6,324 nucleotides of DNA. Source: an uncultured Clostridia bacterium. Lineage in GTDB: Bacteria > Bacillota > Clostridia > TANB77 > CAG-508. Location of the stretch: assembly GCA_944390615.1 (NCBI GenBank), contig CALXRJ010000170.1, forward strand, positions 1 to 6,324. The letters are read 5' to 3'. Made by a program: the position numbers and the translations under genes. Below, piece after piece: positions 1-5,230 of the stretch (the stretch's first letter is position 1; the number at the start of each line of letters is the position of its first letter). The notes below the pieces were generated by a model. The model had not been told where the DNA came from and did no database searches. It worked only from the letters and a program-made list of their open reading frames with translations.

Positions 1-72
1 AAGATAGTGTAAAGTAATCTATGAAAAAATAGAATATGAAAAACTATCAAGAAAAATAAATGGGGAGAAAAA

Positions 73-885
73 ATGAAAACAATATCCATAGATCATATCA
101 TACAATATTTAAAACAATGGTTTACCAAAGACCGAAAAAGGATTTTTTTCATAACTTTGCTTGTAGGATTATTGGTACATTTTGAACTATATGCAAAAGA
201 ACTACTAGCTTATGATGGCTACTGGCATTATGGGACTTTTTTAGCAAAAGGTTGGGAAATATCACTTGGCAGATTTTTACTTCCAGTGTCTGATTTATTA
301 AGAGGAACCATTGTCGTATCTGTTTTAACAACAGCATTATCTTTAATTTGCATTGCTTTGTCAGCCATCTTTTTAACAGAAACATTGAAGATGAAAAAAG
401 GCTATTTAAAAATATTAGTAGGAATATTATTGGCTGTTACGCCTACCATATCCCTAACATTCATGTACCCTTATACTGCATTTGGGTATAGTTTGGCGAT
501 GCTTTTTTCCATACTATCTGTATATTTTTTAAACAAAGAAAAAAACAAAAAAAATATCATTTTCTTTTTGTTCTGTATTATAACCACCTTAGCATTTTAT
601 CAAGCATATTTATGTGTGATAACAACATTATGGATTATTACCTACTTTTTCAAGATAATAGAAGAAAAAGTAACCCTCAAAGAATTTTTAATAGATCTAT
701 TTCTCATAATCATTGGTATGGTACTGTATTATATCTGTTTTAACATCATAGTAAACCTATTCAACTTAAGCATTACAGATTATAGTAATGGTAGTTCTAT
801 ATTTCGGGTTAGCAACTTTAAAAAATTTATGGCAATCGATTCAAAATACATATCTTACATTTTATCAGTTCTATTTTACAGATGA
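73..885 (+). CDS. GtrII-type membrane glucosyltransferase, N-terminal half of a frameshifted gene
   Basis: This is the front half of a polytopic membrane protein of the glucosyltransferase GtrII family, whose members add sugar side branches to surface polysaccharides from a lipid-linked donor at the outer membrane face. Visible family features are an acidic/aromatic first loop after the first membrane helix (AYDGYWHYG, about residues 46-54), GRFLLPVSD (66-74), a proline-led helix followed by YPYTAFGYSLAM (about 132-143), and LAFYQAYL (about 172-179). Six or more hydrophobic segments are seen. GGGGAG at 62-67 lies 5 bases before the ATG. The family-like sequence ends near residue 250. The last part, from about FKKFMAID to the stop, looks out of frame, while the true continuation is in the next frame (788-1603). 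Joined, the two give about 509 residues, a normal length. Family assignment is firm. Whether the break is biological or a sequencing error cannot be told here. Confidence 0.8.
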   Translation: MKTISIDHIIQYLKQWFTKDRKRIFFITLLVGLLVHFELYAKELLAYDGYWHYGTFLAKGWEISLGRFLLPVSDLLRGTIVVSVLTTALSLICIALSAIFLTETLKMKKGYLKILVGILLAVTPTISLTFMYPYTAFGYSLAMLFSILSVYFLNKEKNKKNIIFFLFCIITTLAFYQAYLCVITTLWIITYFFKIIEEKVTLKEFLIDLFLIIIGMVLYYICFNIIVNLFNLSITDYSNGSSIFRVSNFKKFMAIDSKYISYILSVLFYR

Positions 886-1603
886 GATTTTGCATAATTT
901 ATCTTGGTATAGACATTTCATGAATGGTGCTATGTTTGTTTTAATCATCATCAATTTTATTGCAATGATAATAGAAAAAAAACACTATCATTCCAAAAGT
1001 AAAATGATAGCACTAGGATTATTAATTATTACTTTTCCTATTTTTGCTTGTTCCATCGAAATGATTGCACAAGCTAGAACAATTAATTTATTAATGGCAT
1101 CTTCTCTATATTTGCCAATTATAGTTTTGTTCAAACAAATGGAAATGTTAAAAGAAACAGGTATTCATAATTGCCTAAATATAGTATCTTTTTTACTAGG
1201 AATTATTCTTATCTGGACCTACATTTTATCCAATAATGCGACTTATGTTGCAACAGATTTATACAACCAACAAATGTATTCTGTAGGAAGTAGTATTGTC
1301 GAAAAAATAAAAGAAAATGACCAAATTACAGCAGATACACCGATTGTAATTGCTGGAAAATTAGACATCTCTTTACAAAATGATGAATTATTAAATTTGA
1401 CAAATTTTGATGTAGCACATGTCAATATATGGACCTGGCAAATATTTTTGCAAGACCATTTAGGACTAGGAAGAAATATTTGCAATTTTGAAGAAGCAAG
1501 TGAAATAACTGGATCGGAAGAATTCTTCCAAATGCCAGTTTTTCCAAAAGAAGGTTCTATTAAAATGATTCATGGAACAGCAGTAGTAAAAATAGGGTAT
1601 TAA
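788..1603 (+). CDS. GtrII-type membrane glucosyltransferase, C-terminal half of a frameshifted gene
   Basis: This is the back half of the same glucosyltransferase, one frame over. The first 10 or so residues from the nominal ATG are probably not native. Family-like sequence starts around KNLWQSIQNTYLTFYQFYF, then come four hydrophobic segments and a soluble C-terminal domain of about 130 residues. That domain has the pattern usual for GtrII proteins: TPIVIAGK, then a Trp-rich stretch near NIWTWQIF, LGLGRN, and MPVFPKEGSIKMI before the end. No convincing ribosome site precedes 788, so independent translation is doubtful. The TAA stop lies in TTAA (1600-1603), which on the other strand is also the stop of the tsaC-like gene. 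No terminator hairpin separates the two convergent genes. If the frameshift is real, this is the dead half of a pseudogene. Confidence 0.75.
   Translation: MVVLYFGLATLKNLWQSIQNTYLTFYQFYFTDEILHNLSWYRHFMNGAMFVLIIINFIAMIIEKKHYHSKSKMIALGLLIITFPIFACSIEMIAQARTINLLMASSLYLPIIVLFKQMEMLKETGIHNCLNIVSFLLGIILIWTYILSNNATYVATDLYNQQMYSVGSSIVEKIKENDQITADTPIVIAGKLDISLQNDELLNLTNFDVAHVNIWTWQIFLQDHLGLGRNICNFEEASEITGSEEFFQMPVFPKEGSIKMIHGTAVVKIGY
820..825 (+). other. Probable frameshift site (A6 run) inside the glucosyltransferase gene
   Basis: Six A bases lie where the reading frame must move forward by one base to join the two halves. With five A, the frame would read VSNFKNLWQSIQNTY and continue open to 1603. 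With six, it reads FKKFMAID and stops at 885. The exact base is inferred: any one-base gain between about 789 and 830 would give the same effect, but the homopolymer is the most likely place. Confidence 0.6.
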
Positions 1604-2241
1604 TGATTAGATAAGAAATGGGAACAAAAGTCATGAATTTGTTTGGCTGAAATGACACCTTCTCTTAAAATATGGGGAACCTCGTCAATTACTTGAACAA
1701 TGGTAGAGGAAATACCAAGTTTACTATTTCCGCCATCAATATAACAGTCAACTTGTTCTTTAAAATCTTCCATAATGTTTTTTATATTGGTTCCACTTGG
1801 TTTCCCTGCAATATTAGCACTAGGGGTAGCAATGGGAACATTAGCATATTCTATTAATTTAAGAGCAATTTCATTTTGGGGCATACGAACACCAAATGTA
1901 TTAGTAGTGCCTGCTACAATAGAAGAAACTTTATGGTTTGTTTTTACAATTAGTGTCAAAGGACCTGGAAAAAATTCATGAATTAATGCATATTCTAAAG
2001 GAGTTGGTTTTTGGGCAATGAGTTCTATCATCTCTAAGCTATTGACTAATAAGCTTGTATTTTGGTGGAAAGGTCTATGTTTTATTTCATATAATCTTTT
2101 TATAGCACCTTCATGAAATGCATTGGCTCCGATACCATATACAGTTTCTGTTGGAAATACGACAATTCCTCCGTCTTTTATGATTTGTGCAGCTTGCTTT
2201 AATTGGTTAATGTTATTTTTATTAGTTAAATCTAAATACAT
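1600..2241 (-). CDS. tsaC: L-threonylcarbamoyladenylate synthase (TsaC/YrdC family)
   Basis: This cytoplasmic enzyme makes threonylcarbamoyl-AMP from threonine, bicarbonate and ATP, the first step of the t6A37 modification of ANN-decoding tRNAs; the TsaB/D/E proteins complete it. The 213 residues cover one YrdC domain. Motifs are FPTETVYGIGANA (29-41), KHRP (54-57, the K-x-R of the family), FPGPLTLIV (91-99), GVRMP (117-121) and TPSANIAGKPSGT (139-151, the S-x-N of the family). The usual NPL after the K-x-R motif reads QNTSLL here, a mild departure. The C-terminal Sua5 domain found in about 340-residue relatives is missing, so this is the short TsaC type. On its strand, AGAAGGAAA lies about 7 bases before the ATG. 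It is a monocistronic gene convergent with the broken glucosyltransferase and overlaps it by four bases. The family is certain; short versus Sua5 naming is a matter of convention. Confidence 0.93.
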   Translation of the reverse strand: MYLDLTNKNNINQLKQAAQIIKDGGIVVFPTETVYGIGANAFHEGAIKRLYEIKHRPFHQNTSLLVNSLEMIELIAQKPTPLEYALIHEFFPGPLTLIVKTNHKVSSIVAGTTNTFGVRMPQNEIALKLIEYANVPIATPSANIAGKPSGTNIKNIMEDFKEQVDCYIDGGNSKLGISSTIVQVIDEVPHILREGVISAKQIHDFCSHFLSNH

Positions 2242-2275
2242 GCTAGTTTCCTTCTTTCTTAAATTAGATAGTATG

Positions 2276-2304
2276 ATTATATAATAAAATTTAACAATTA
2301 TAAA
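2276..2304 (-). promoter_or_regulatory. Candidate promoter of the tsaC-like gene
   Basis: Read on the minus strand, TTTATA (2299-2304, 4 of 6 matches) and TATAAT (2276-2281, perfect) are separated by 17 bases. Transcription would start near 2269, giving a leader of about 28 bases. The -35 is weak and the area is AT-rich, so chance matches are possible. Confidence 0.45.
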
Positions 2305-2309
2305 GGTTT

Positions 2310-2336
2310 AGAGTTGGTGATTTAATCACCAACTCT
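2310..2336. repeat. Perfect 13-bp palindrome (AGAGTTGGTGATT / AATCACCAACTCT)
   Basis: Two 13-base arms are perfect reverse complements around a single central T, so an RNA hairpin would have about 11-12 pairs and a small loop. It lies 22 bases past the stop of the minus-strand gene at 2359-2727 and just upstream of the tsaC promoter candidate. It is most likely the terminator of the former, yet neither strand has a good U run straight after the stem (minus: AAACCTTTATAA; plus: a T6 only after 14 bases). An operator for a dimeric regulator upstream of tsaC is the alternative. Confidence 0.6.
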
Positions 2337-2358
2337 GTTTGTGAAACAATTTTTTCCA

Positions 2359-2727
2359 TTAGCCGAATCTTTGGATGATATCCTGCCAACTGCAGTAAGC
2401 CTGTTTTTCACAGACTTTTTTGCAAATAGGATTTTGCAGCAGCACTTCGTACATTTTGTCTTCATCATAGAAATAAACATCTCCTGTGGAGTGCTCGGTA
2501 TCTTTTTTTAAGATTTGGAGCATTTCGTTAATTTCTTTGTTGGGCAGATTTCCTATCTCTTTGCAGACCTTCTTAAAAAAGGCCGTGTTATGATAGTTAT
2601 CTCGTACGAAGCGTGTTCTAAAAAATGGCTGATTTACCCCTCCTTTTTCTTCTGCCTCGGTATTTTTGGCAATACTTGCCAATGTTTTGCGGCTAGAATG
2701 AAAGCCCGCATTGCTGTCATAATGCAT
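2359..2727 (-). CDS. Hypothetical protein, 122 residues, unrecognised
   Basis: I do not recognise this protein. It is soluble and hydrophilic, with no signal peptide or membrane segment. The C-terminal part has a Cys cluster C102-x3-C106-x5-C112 plus C55, which could bind a metal or form disulfides, and ends in an aromatic stretch YCSWQDIIQRFG. The start at 2727 is chosen because AGGAGGA (minus strand, 2734-2740) sits 6 bases before it. A longer frame opening with GTG at 2751 would place that ribosome site inside the gene. Its DNA looks visibly richer in G+C than the genes around it, hinting at transfer from elsewhere. It has its own strong promoter, a structured leader, and a palindrome after its stop. 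It stands alone and diverges from the DUF1653 gene, so context gives no function. Confidence 0.7.
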   Translation of the reverse strand: MHYDSNAGFHSSRKTLASIAKNTEAEEKGGVNQPFFRTRFVRDNYHNTAFFKKVCKEIGNLPNKEINEMLQILKKDTEHSTGDVYFYDEDKMYEVLLQNPICKKVCEKQAYCSWQDIIQRFG

Positions 2728-2745
2728 CAGATGTCCTCCTATCTG
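2728..2745 (-). promoter_or_regulatory. Ribosome site displayed in a small hairpin loop
   Basis: On the minus strand the sequence CAGAT-AGGAGGAC-ATCTG directly precedes the ATG at 2727. The five-base arms are exact complements, and the Shine-Dalgarno sequence AGGAGGA fills the 8-base loop. A strong ribosome site here decides the start codon. Five pairs is a weak stem and may be chance. Confidence 0.5.
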
Positions 2746-2757
2746 TTTCACAAAGGT

Positions 2758-2781
2758 TCATACAAATAGCGATTTGTATGA
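2758..2781. repeat. 10-bp inverted repeat in the leader of the orphan gene
   Basis: TCATACAAAT and ATTTGTATGA are perfect complements around the loop AGCG. The repeat lies between the predicted transcription start (near 2796, minus strand) and the ribosome site of the gene at 2359-2727. It could be an operator bound by a dimeric regulator or a leader hairpin. There is no U run for a terminator. Confidence 0.6.
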
Positions 2782-2802
2782 TAAGTGTCAAGTTTCTATA
2801 AT

Positions 2803-2831
2803 ATTTTAATATATTTTGGTTAATCTGTCAA
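2803..2831 (-). promoter_or_regulatory. Strong sigma-A-type promoter for the orphan gene
   Basis: On the minus strand TTGACA (2826-2831, perfect) and TAAAAT (2803-2808, 5 of 6) are spaced by exactly 17 bases. The predicted start near 2796 gives a leader of about 70 bases containing the inverted repeat at 2758-2781. A second TTGACA-like box occurs downstream at 2786-2791 but lacks a matching -10. Confidence 0.7.
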
Positions 2832-2868
2832 ACCAAAAAAAGTAATAAAACAGAAACAATTTCAGGGA

Positions 2869-2897
2869 TTGAAAAATTATTCTTTAAATGGTATGAT
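2869..2897 (+). promoter_or_regulatory. Promoter of the DUF1653 gene, extended -10
   Basis: TTGAAA (2869-2874, 5 of 6) and TATGAT (2892-2897, 5 of 6) are 17 bases apart, and TG one base before the -10 adds an extended element. It lies back to back with the minus-strand promoter at 2803-2831, their -35 boxes about 37 bases apart, so one regulator could act on both. Confidence 0.75.
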
Positions 2898-2924
2898 AAT
2901 AAAAATAAGAAAAGGAGGAAAAAG

Positions 2925-3185
2925 ATGGAAGAGAGAGAAGTAAAACCTTTTACAATGTGGCGACATTTTAAAGGAGCAAGATCATTTGTCATTACAGTAG
3001 CAGAGCATAGTGAAACAGGCGAAAAACTAGTTGTTTATCGTTGCATGGATAATAACGGAAAAACCAATCATAAAGATGGAATTTATGCTAGACCATTAGA
3101 TATGTTTTTATCAGAAGTAGATCATGAAAAATATCCAGATGTAAAGCAAAAATATCGTTTTGAAGAGATGAAAGAAGAAGAATAA
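2925..3185 (+). CDS. DUF1653 domain protein
   Basis: This is a small cytoplasmic protein of 86 residues made of one DUF1653 domain, a widespread bacterial family without established function. Family hallmarks are WRHFKGARSFVITVAEHSETGE (about residues 12-33, the conserved HFKG and A-HSET-GE), VVYR (36-39), and ARPLDMFLSEVD (55-66), followed by a YPDVKQKYRFE tail. The end is very acidic. AAAGGAGG at 2911-2918 lies 6 bases before the ATG, a near-ideal ribosome site, and a good promoter precedes it. It is monocistronic, closed by the hairpin at 3217-3266. Domain identity is firm; role unknown. Confidence 0.9.
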   Translation: MEEREVKPFTMWRHFKGARSFVITVAEHSETGEKLVVYRCMDNNGKTNHKDGIYARPLDMFLSEVDHEKYPDVKQKYRFEEMKEEE

Positions 3186-3216
3186 GGTGTTTTGATGATA
3201 AAAAAGTGAAAATACC

Positions 3217-3266
3217 ATAAAAAGAGTATCATTAGGATTTTAAAATACCAAGGATACTCTTTTTAT
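3217..3266. terminator. Intrinsic terminator after the DUF1653 gene (possibly bidirectional)
   Basis: ATAAAAAGAGTATC (3217-3230) and GATACTCTTTTTAT (3253-3266) are perfect 14-base complements around a 22-base AT-rich loop; the T5 run lies in the 3' arm. The reverse strand also gives GATACTC followed by T5, so it could work both ways. It isolates the DUF1653 gene from the deacetylase remnant. Confidence 0.75.
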
Positions 3267-3341
3267 CATCCAAATAAAAGTAATAATCTAAAAATCCCTA
3301 CATAAAATGATAAAAAAAGAAAGAAAGAGGTCAATAGAAAA

Positions 3342-3818
3342 ATGATGAAAAAAATTAACCAAACTCGTAACCTGATAACCATCATATGTCTTACTTTAAT
3401 GATTTTTACCATAACCGTTATTGCAAAACCTGAAAGTACCAAAGAAACCATAGCAACCACAAGTACATTAAGCAATACAAAAATTGGATGGGGTATCAAA
3501 AGAAGCGATAACCATAATCAACCAGATTTGGGAACTACTAATCAACAATTAATCGACAAATATAATGGAATTGCAATGGGAAACAGCCAAGATAAAAATA
3601 TCTATTTAACCTTTGATTTAGGGTATGAAGCAGGATACACAGAAAATATACTAAATGTATTAAAAGAAAAAAATGTGCCAGGAGCATTTTTTATAACAGC
3701 ACACTACTTAAATACAGCATCTGATTTAGTAGAAAGAATGATAAACGAAGGACACATTGTAGGAAATCATACACCTAACTTCTTAATGTCCGGCAGTAAT
3801 ATAAAGGCAAAATGTTAG
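3342..3818 (+). pseudogene. Truncated PdaA-like polysaccharide deacetylase
   Basis: This is the N-terminal part of a NodB-fold carbohydrate esterase (CE4) resembling the delta-lactam-forming peptidoglycan de-N-acetylase PdaA. A signal or anchor segment (residues 11-28) is followed by GWGIKRSDNHNQPDLG (49-64), YLTFDLGYEAGYT (88-100, with catalytic-site Asp92), PGAFFITAHYL (113-123) and EGHIVGNHT (136-144, first metal His143). The match stops after residue 144 (base 3773). The second His of the H-x3-H motif and the rest of the fold, about 100 residues, are missing, replaced by an unrelated 14-residue tail. No remainder is found in any frame before 4014. The enzyme should be inactive. The start at 3342 follows AGAGGT with a 10-base gap; a second ATG at 3345 is less well spaced. 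Family assignment is firm; the cause of the loss is unknown. Confidence 0.8.
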
Positions 3819-3911
3819 AATAATGGCCTATTTTGAGCAAATAAAAACAAGTAGCATAAAAATTTAAATATTGGGATATAGGAATCAATTCTATGGATTT
3901 TTCAAATTTAA

Positions 3912-3940
3912 TTGTATAAAAAAGAAAGTTGTGATATGAT
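3912..3940 (+). promoter_or_regulatory. Candidate extended -10 promoter of the ligase operon
   Basis: TATGAT (3935-3940) is preceded by TG plus one base, an extended -10, and by TTGTAT (3912-3917, 3 of 6) at 17 bases. The predicted start near 3947 gives a leader of about 67 bases. The weak -35 is partly offset by the extended -10. Confidence 0.5.
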
Positions 3941-3993
3941 AATTTCAAAATAATAACGAGAAGAAGAAGCCTAACTAAATTTAAGAAAAATAA

Positions 3994-4017
3994 ATGCAGA
4001 AAAGAGATCAGTTATGA
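3994..4017 (+). other. Possible seven-codon leader frame overlapping the ligase start
   Basis: A small frame (MQKRDQL) begins at ATG 3994 and stops with TGA at 4015-4017, overlapping the ATG of the ligase gene as ATGA. This is the arrangement used for translational coupling. Its own ribosome site is poor, so it may be chance. Confidence 0.25.
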
Positions 4018-5219
4018 AATTAATTAAAATTCCCGAAGATAAATATTATGAATATAAAATGCAAGCCATGTTTGATTGCTATAAATGGGATCCCCAGTTT
4101 TGTGACAATAACACTTTATCAAAACACATATTGCTATTAACCAAAAAAGAAAATGAAGAATTGATAAAACTAACAAAAAATCTTGATAAAGAAACTAGAT
4201 TAGCAGAAGAATATATAAACAAAAATGTTAAAATTGCAAAAAAGTTAGTACTTCCGAAAAAGATTTTAGAACAAATGCCTAATATGCAAAACTATGACAA
4301 AAATCAAAATATTAGACTTATGAGATATGATTTTCACCCAAGTATCGATAATCATTGGGTTGTAACAGAAGTAAATAGTGATTGCCCAGGTGGATTTGCA
4401 GAAAGTTCCCTTTTACCAGATATAGCACGTAAAACAATTGGTATGCCTGAATTAGAATATCATAAAAAAAAAAAAAAAATGGTAGAGACGATAAACCATA
4501 AATTAAATAAAAAAGGTACGATTATGATGGTACATTGCACTTGTTTTAGTGATGATAGACAAGTTATGCAATATTTGGGAGATAGACTTGCAAAAGAAGG
4601 GTATAAGATTATTTATGGAGCAGCAGATCATATTAGATTTAAAGAGAAAAAAGCTTATTGTATTTTAGACAACAATCAAGTTGGTATTGATTTCATTTTT
4701 AGATTTACCCCATTAGAATGGCTGATCCAAATGAAACCACGAAGATGGGATGGCTATTTTAACACAAAAGTGATATCTTGTAATCACCCGATTAGTATAT
4801 ATGCACAAAGCAAAAGATTTCCATTGGTTTGGGAAGACCTAGAAAAAGCTGGTATTTGTATGAAAACATGGAAAAAATTATTACCAGAAACACTAGAAGT
4901 AAAAGATTTAGGTTTCCAAAAAGGATTTATCTATAAACCAGTTTATGGTAGAGTTGGAGAGAAAATTTCTATAAAAGAAGCATGTAAAGATGATGAATAT
5001 GAAAAAATTTTACAAGATGTAAAAAAACATCCAAAGCAATATTTAGCACAAAAAAGATTTCAAAGCAAGCCATTAAAAAGTGAAGAAGGAAAAGAATACC
5101 ATATTTGCCTTGGTTCGTACACAATAGAAGGAGAGCATGCAGGATATTATGCAAGAATGAGTCTATATCCAAGAATTGATTCCTATGCAGAAGATATACC
5201 AGTAAAAATAAAAAAATAG
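4014..5219 (+). CDS. Glutathionylspermidine synthase-family ATP-grasp amide ligase
   Basis: This cytoplasmic ligase of 401 residues matches the synthetase domain of the glutathionylspermidine synthase family, which uses ATP to join a peptide carboxylate to a polyamine amine through an acyl phosphate. Visible motifs are RYDFH (104-108) and VTEVNSDCPGGFAESS (117-132), corresponding to the family's acidic substrate loop. FIYKPVYGRVGEKISI (305-320) is the ATP-grasp nucleotide-binding lysine and flexible Gly-Arg-Gly loop. The C-terminal GSYTIEGEHAGYYARMS (367-383) is also typical. The amidase domain fused to it in E. coli is absent. Residues 151-155 are Lys coded by an unbroken A16 run. The ribosome site (AAGAGA, 6 bases before ATG) is weak. 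It is the first gene of an operon with a homospermidine-synthase-like gene, suggesting a polyamine substrate. The real acyl partner is unknown; glutathione is not implied. Confidence 0.85.
   Translation: MKLIKIPEDKYYEYKMQAMFDCYKWDPQFCDNNTLSKHILLLTKKENEELIKLTKNLDKETRLAEEYINKNVKIAKKLVLPKKILEQMPNMQNYDKNQNIRLMRYDFHPSIDNHWVVTEVNSDCPGGFAESSLLPDIARKTIGMPELEYHKKKKKMVETINHKLNKKGTIMMVHCTCFSDDRQVMQYLGDRLAKEGYKIIYGAADHIRFKEKKAYCILDNNQVGIDFIFRFTPLEWLIQMKPRRWDGYFNTKVISCNHPISIYAQSKRFPLVWEDLEKAGICMKTWKKLLPETLEVKDLGFQKGFIYKPVYGRVGEKISIKEACKDDEYEKILQDVKKHPKQYLAQKRFQSKPLKSEEGKEYHICLGSYTIEGEHAGYYARMSLYPRIDSYAEDIPVKIKK
4464..4479 (+). repeat. Homopolymer run of 16 A inside the ligase gene
   Basis: The run encodes Lys151-Lys155 plus the first base of Met156. 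With 15 A the frame reads Lys5-Trp-stop (156 residues). With 17 A it stops after about 162 residues. Either change removes the ATP-binding half. Runs of this length are known to be prone to replication and RNA polymerase slippage, so the gene may switch or be expressed in mixed form. Confidence 0.9.
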
Positions 5220-5230
5220 AGGATAAAAAA

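Noticed and set aside
149..385. Minus-strand frame of 78 codons inside the glucosyltransferase gene, and similar ones at 1243-1485 and 4969-5172
   Set aside because: Antisense shadows with no ribosome sites or recognisable motifs.
817..828. Programmed minus-one ribosomal frameshifting joining the glucosyltransferase halves
   Set aside because: The required change is plus one, while A-rich slippery heptamers drive minus one, and no stimulatory structure is obvious; a base insertion explains it more simply.
1672..1981. Two plus-strand frames inside the tsaC-like gene
   Set aside because: Shadows of a confidently identified minus-strand gene; no independent support.
2728..2751. GTG start for the orphan gene at 2751
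   Set aside because: It would put the strong AGGAGGA ribosome site inside the coding region; ATG at 2727 with 6-base spacing is far better.
2515..2769. Plus-strand open frame of 84 codons
   Set aside because: It is antisense to the minus-strand orphan gene, has no ribosome site or promoter, and its composition looks like a shadow; the minus-strand gene has both signals.
3266..3499. Minus-strand hydrophobic frame resembling a membrane protein
   Set aside because: It is the reverse of the Lys/Asn-rich deacetylase start, begins inside the signal region on the other strand, and lacks a ribosome site.
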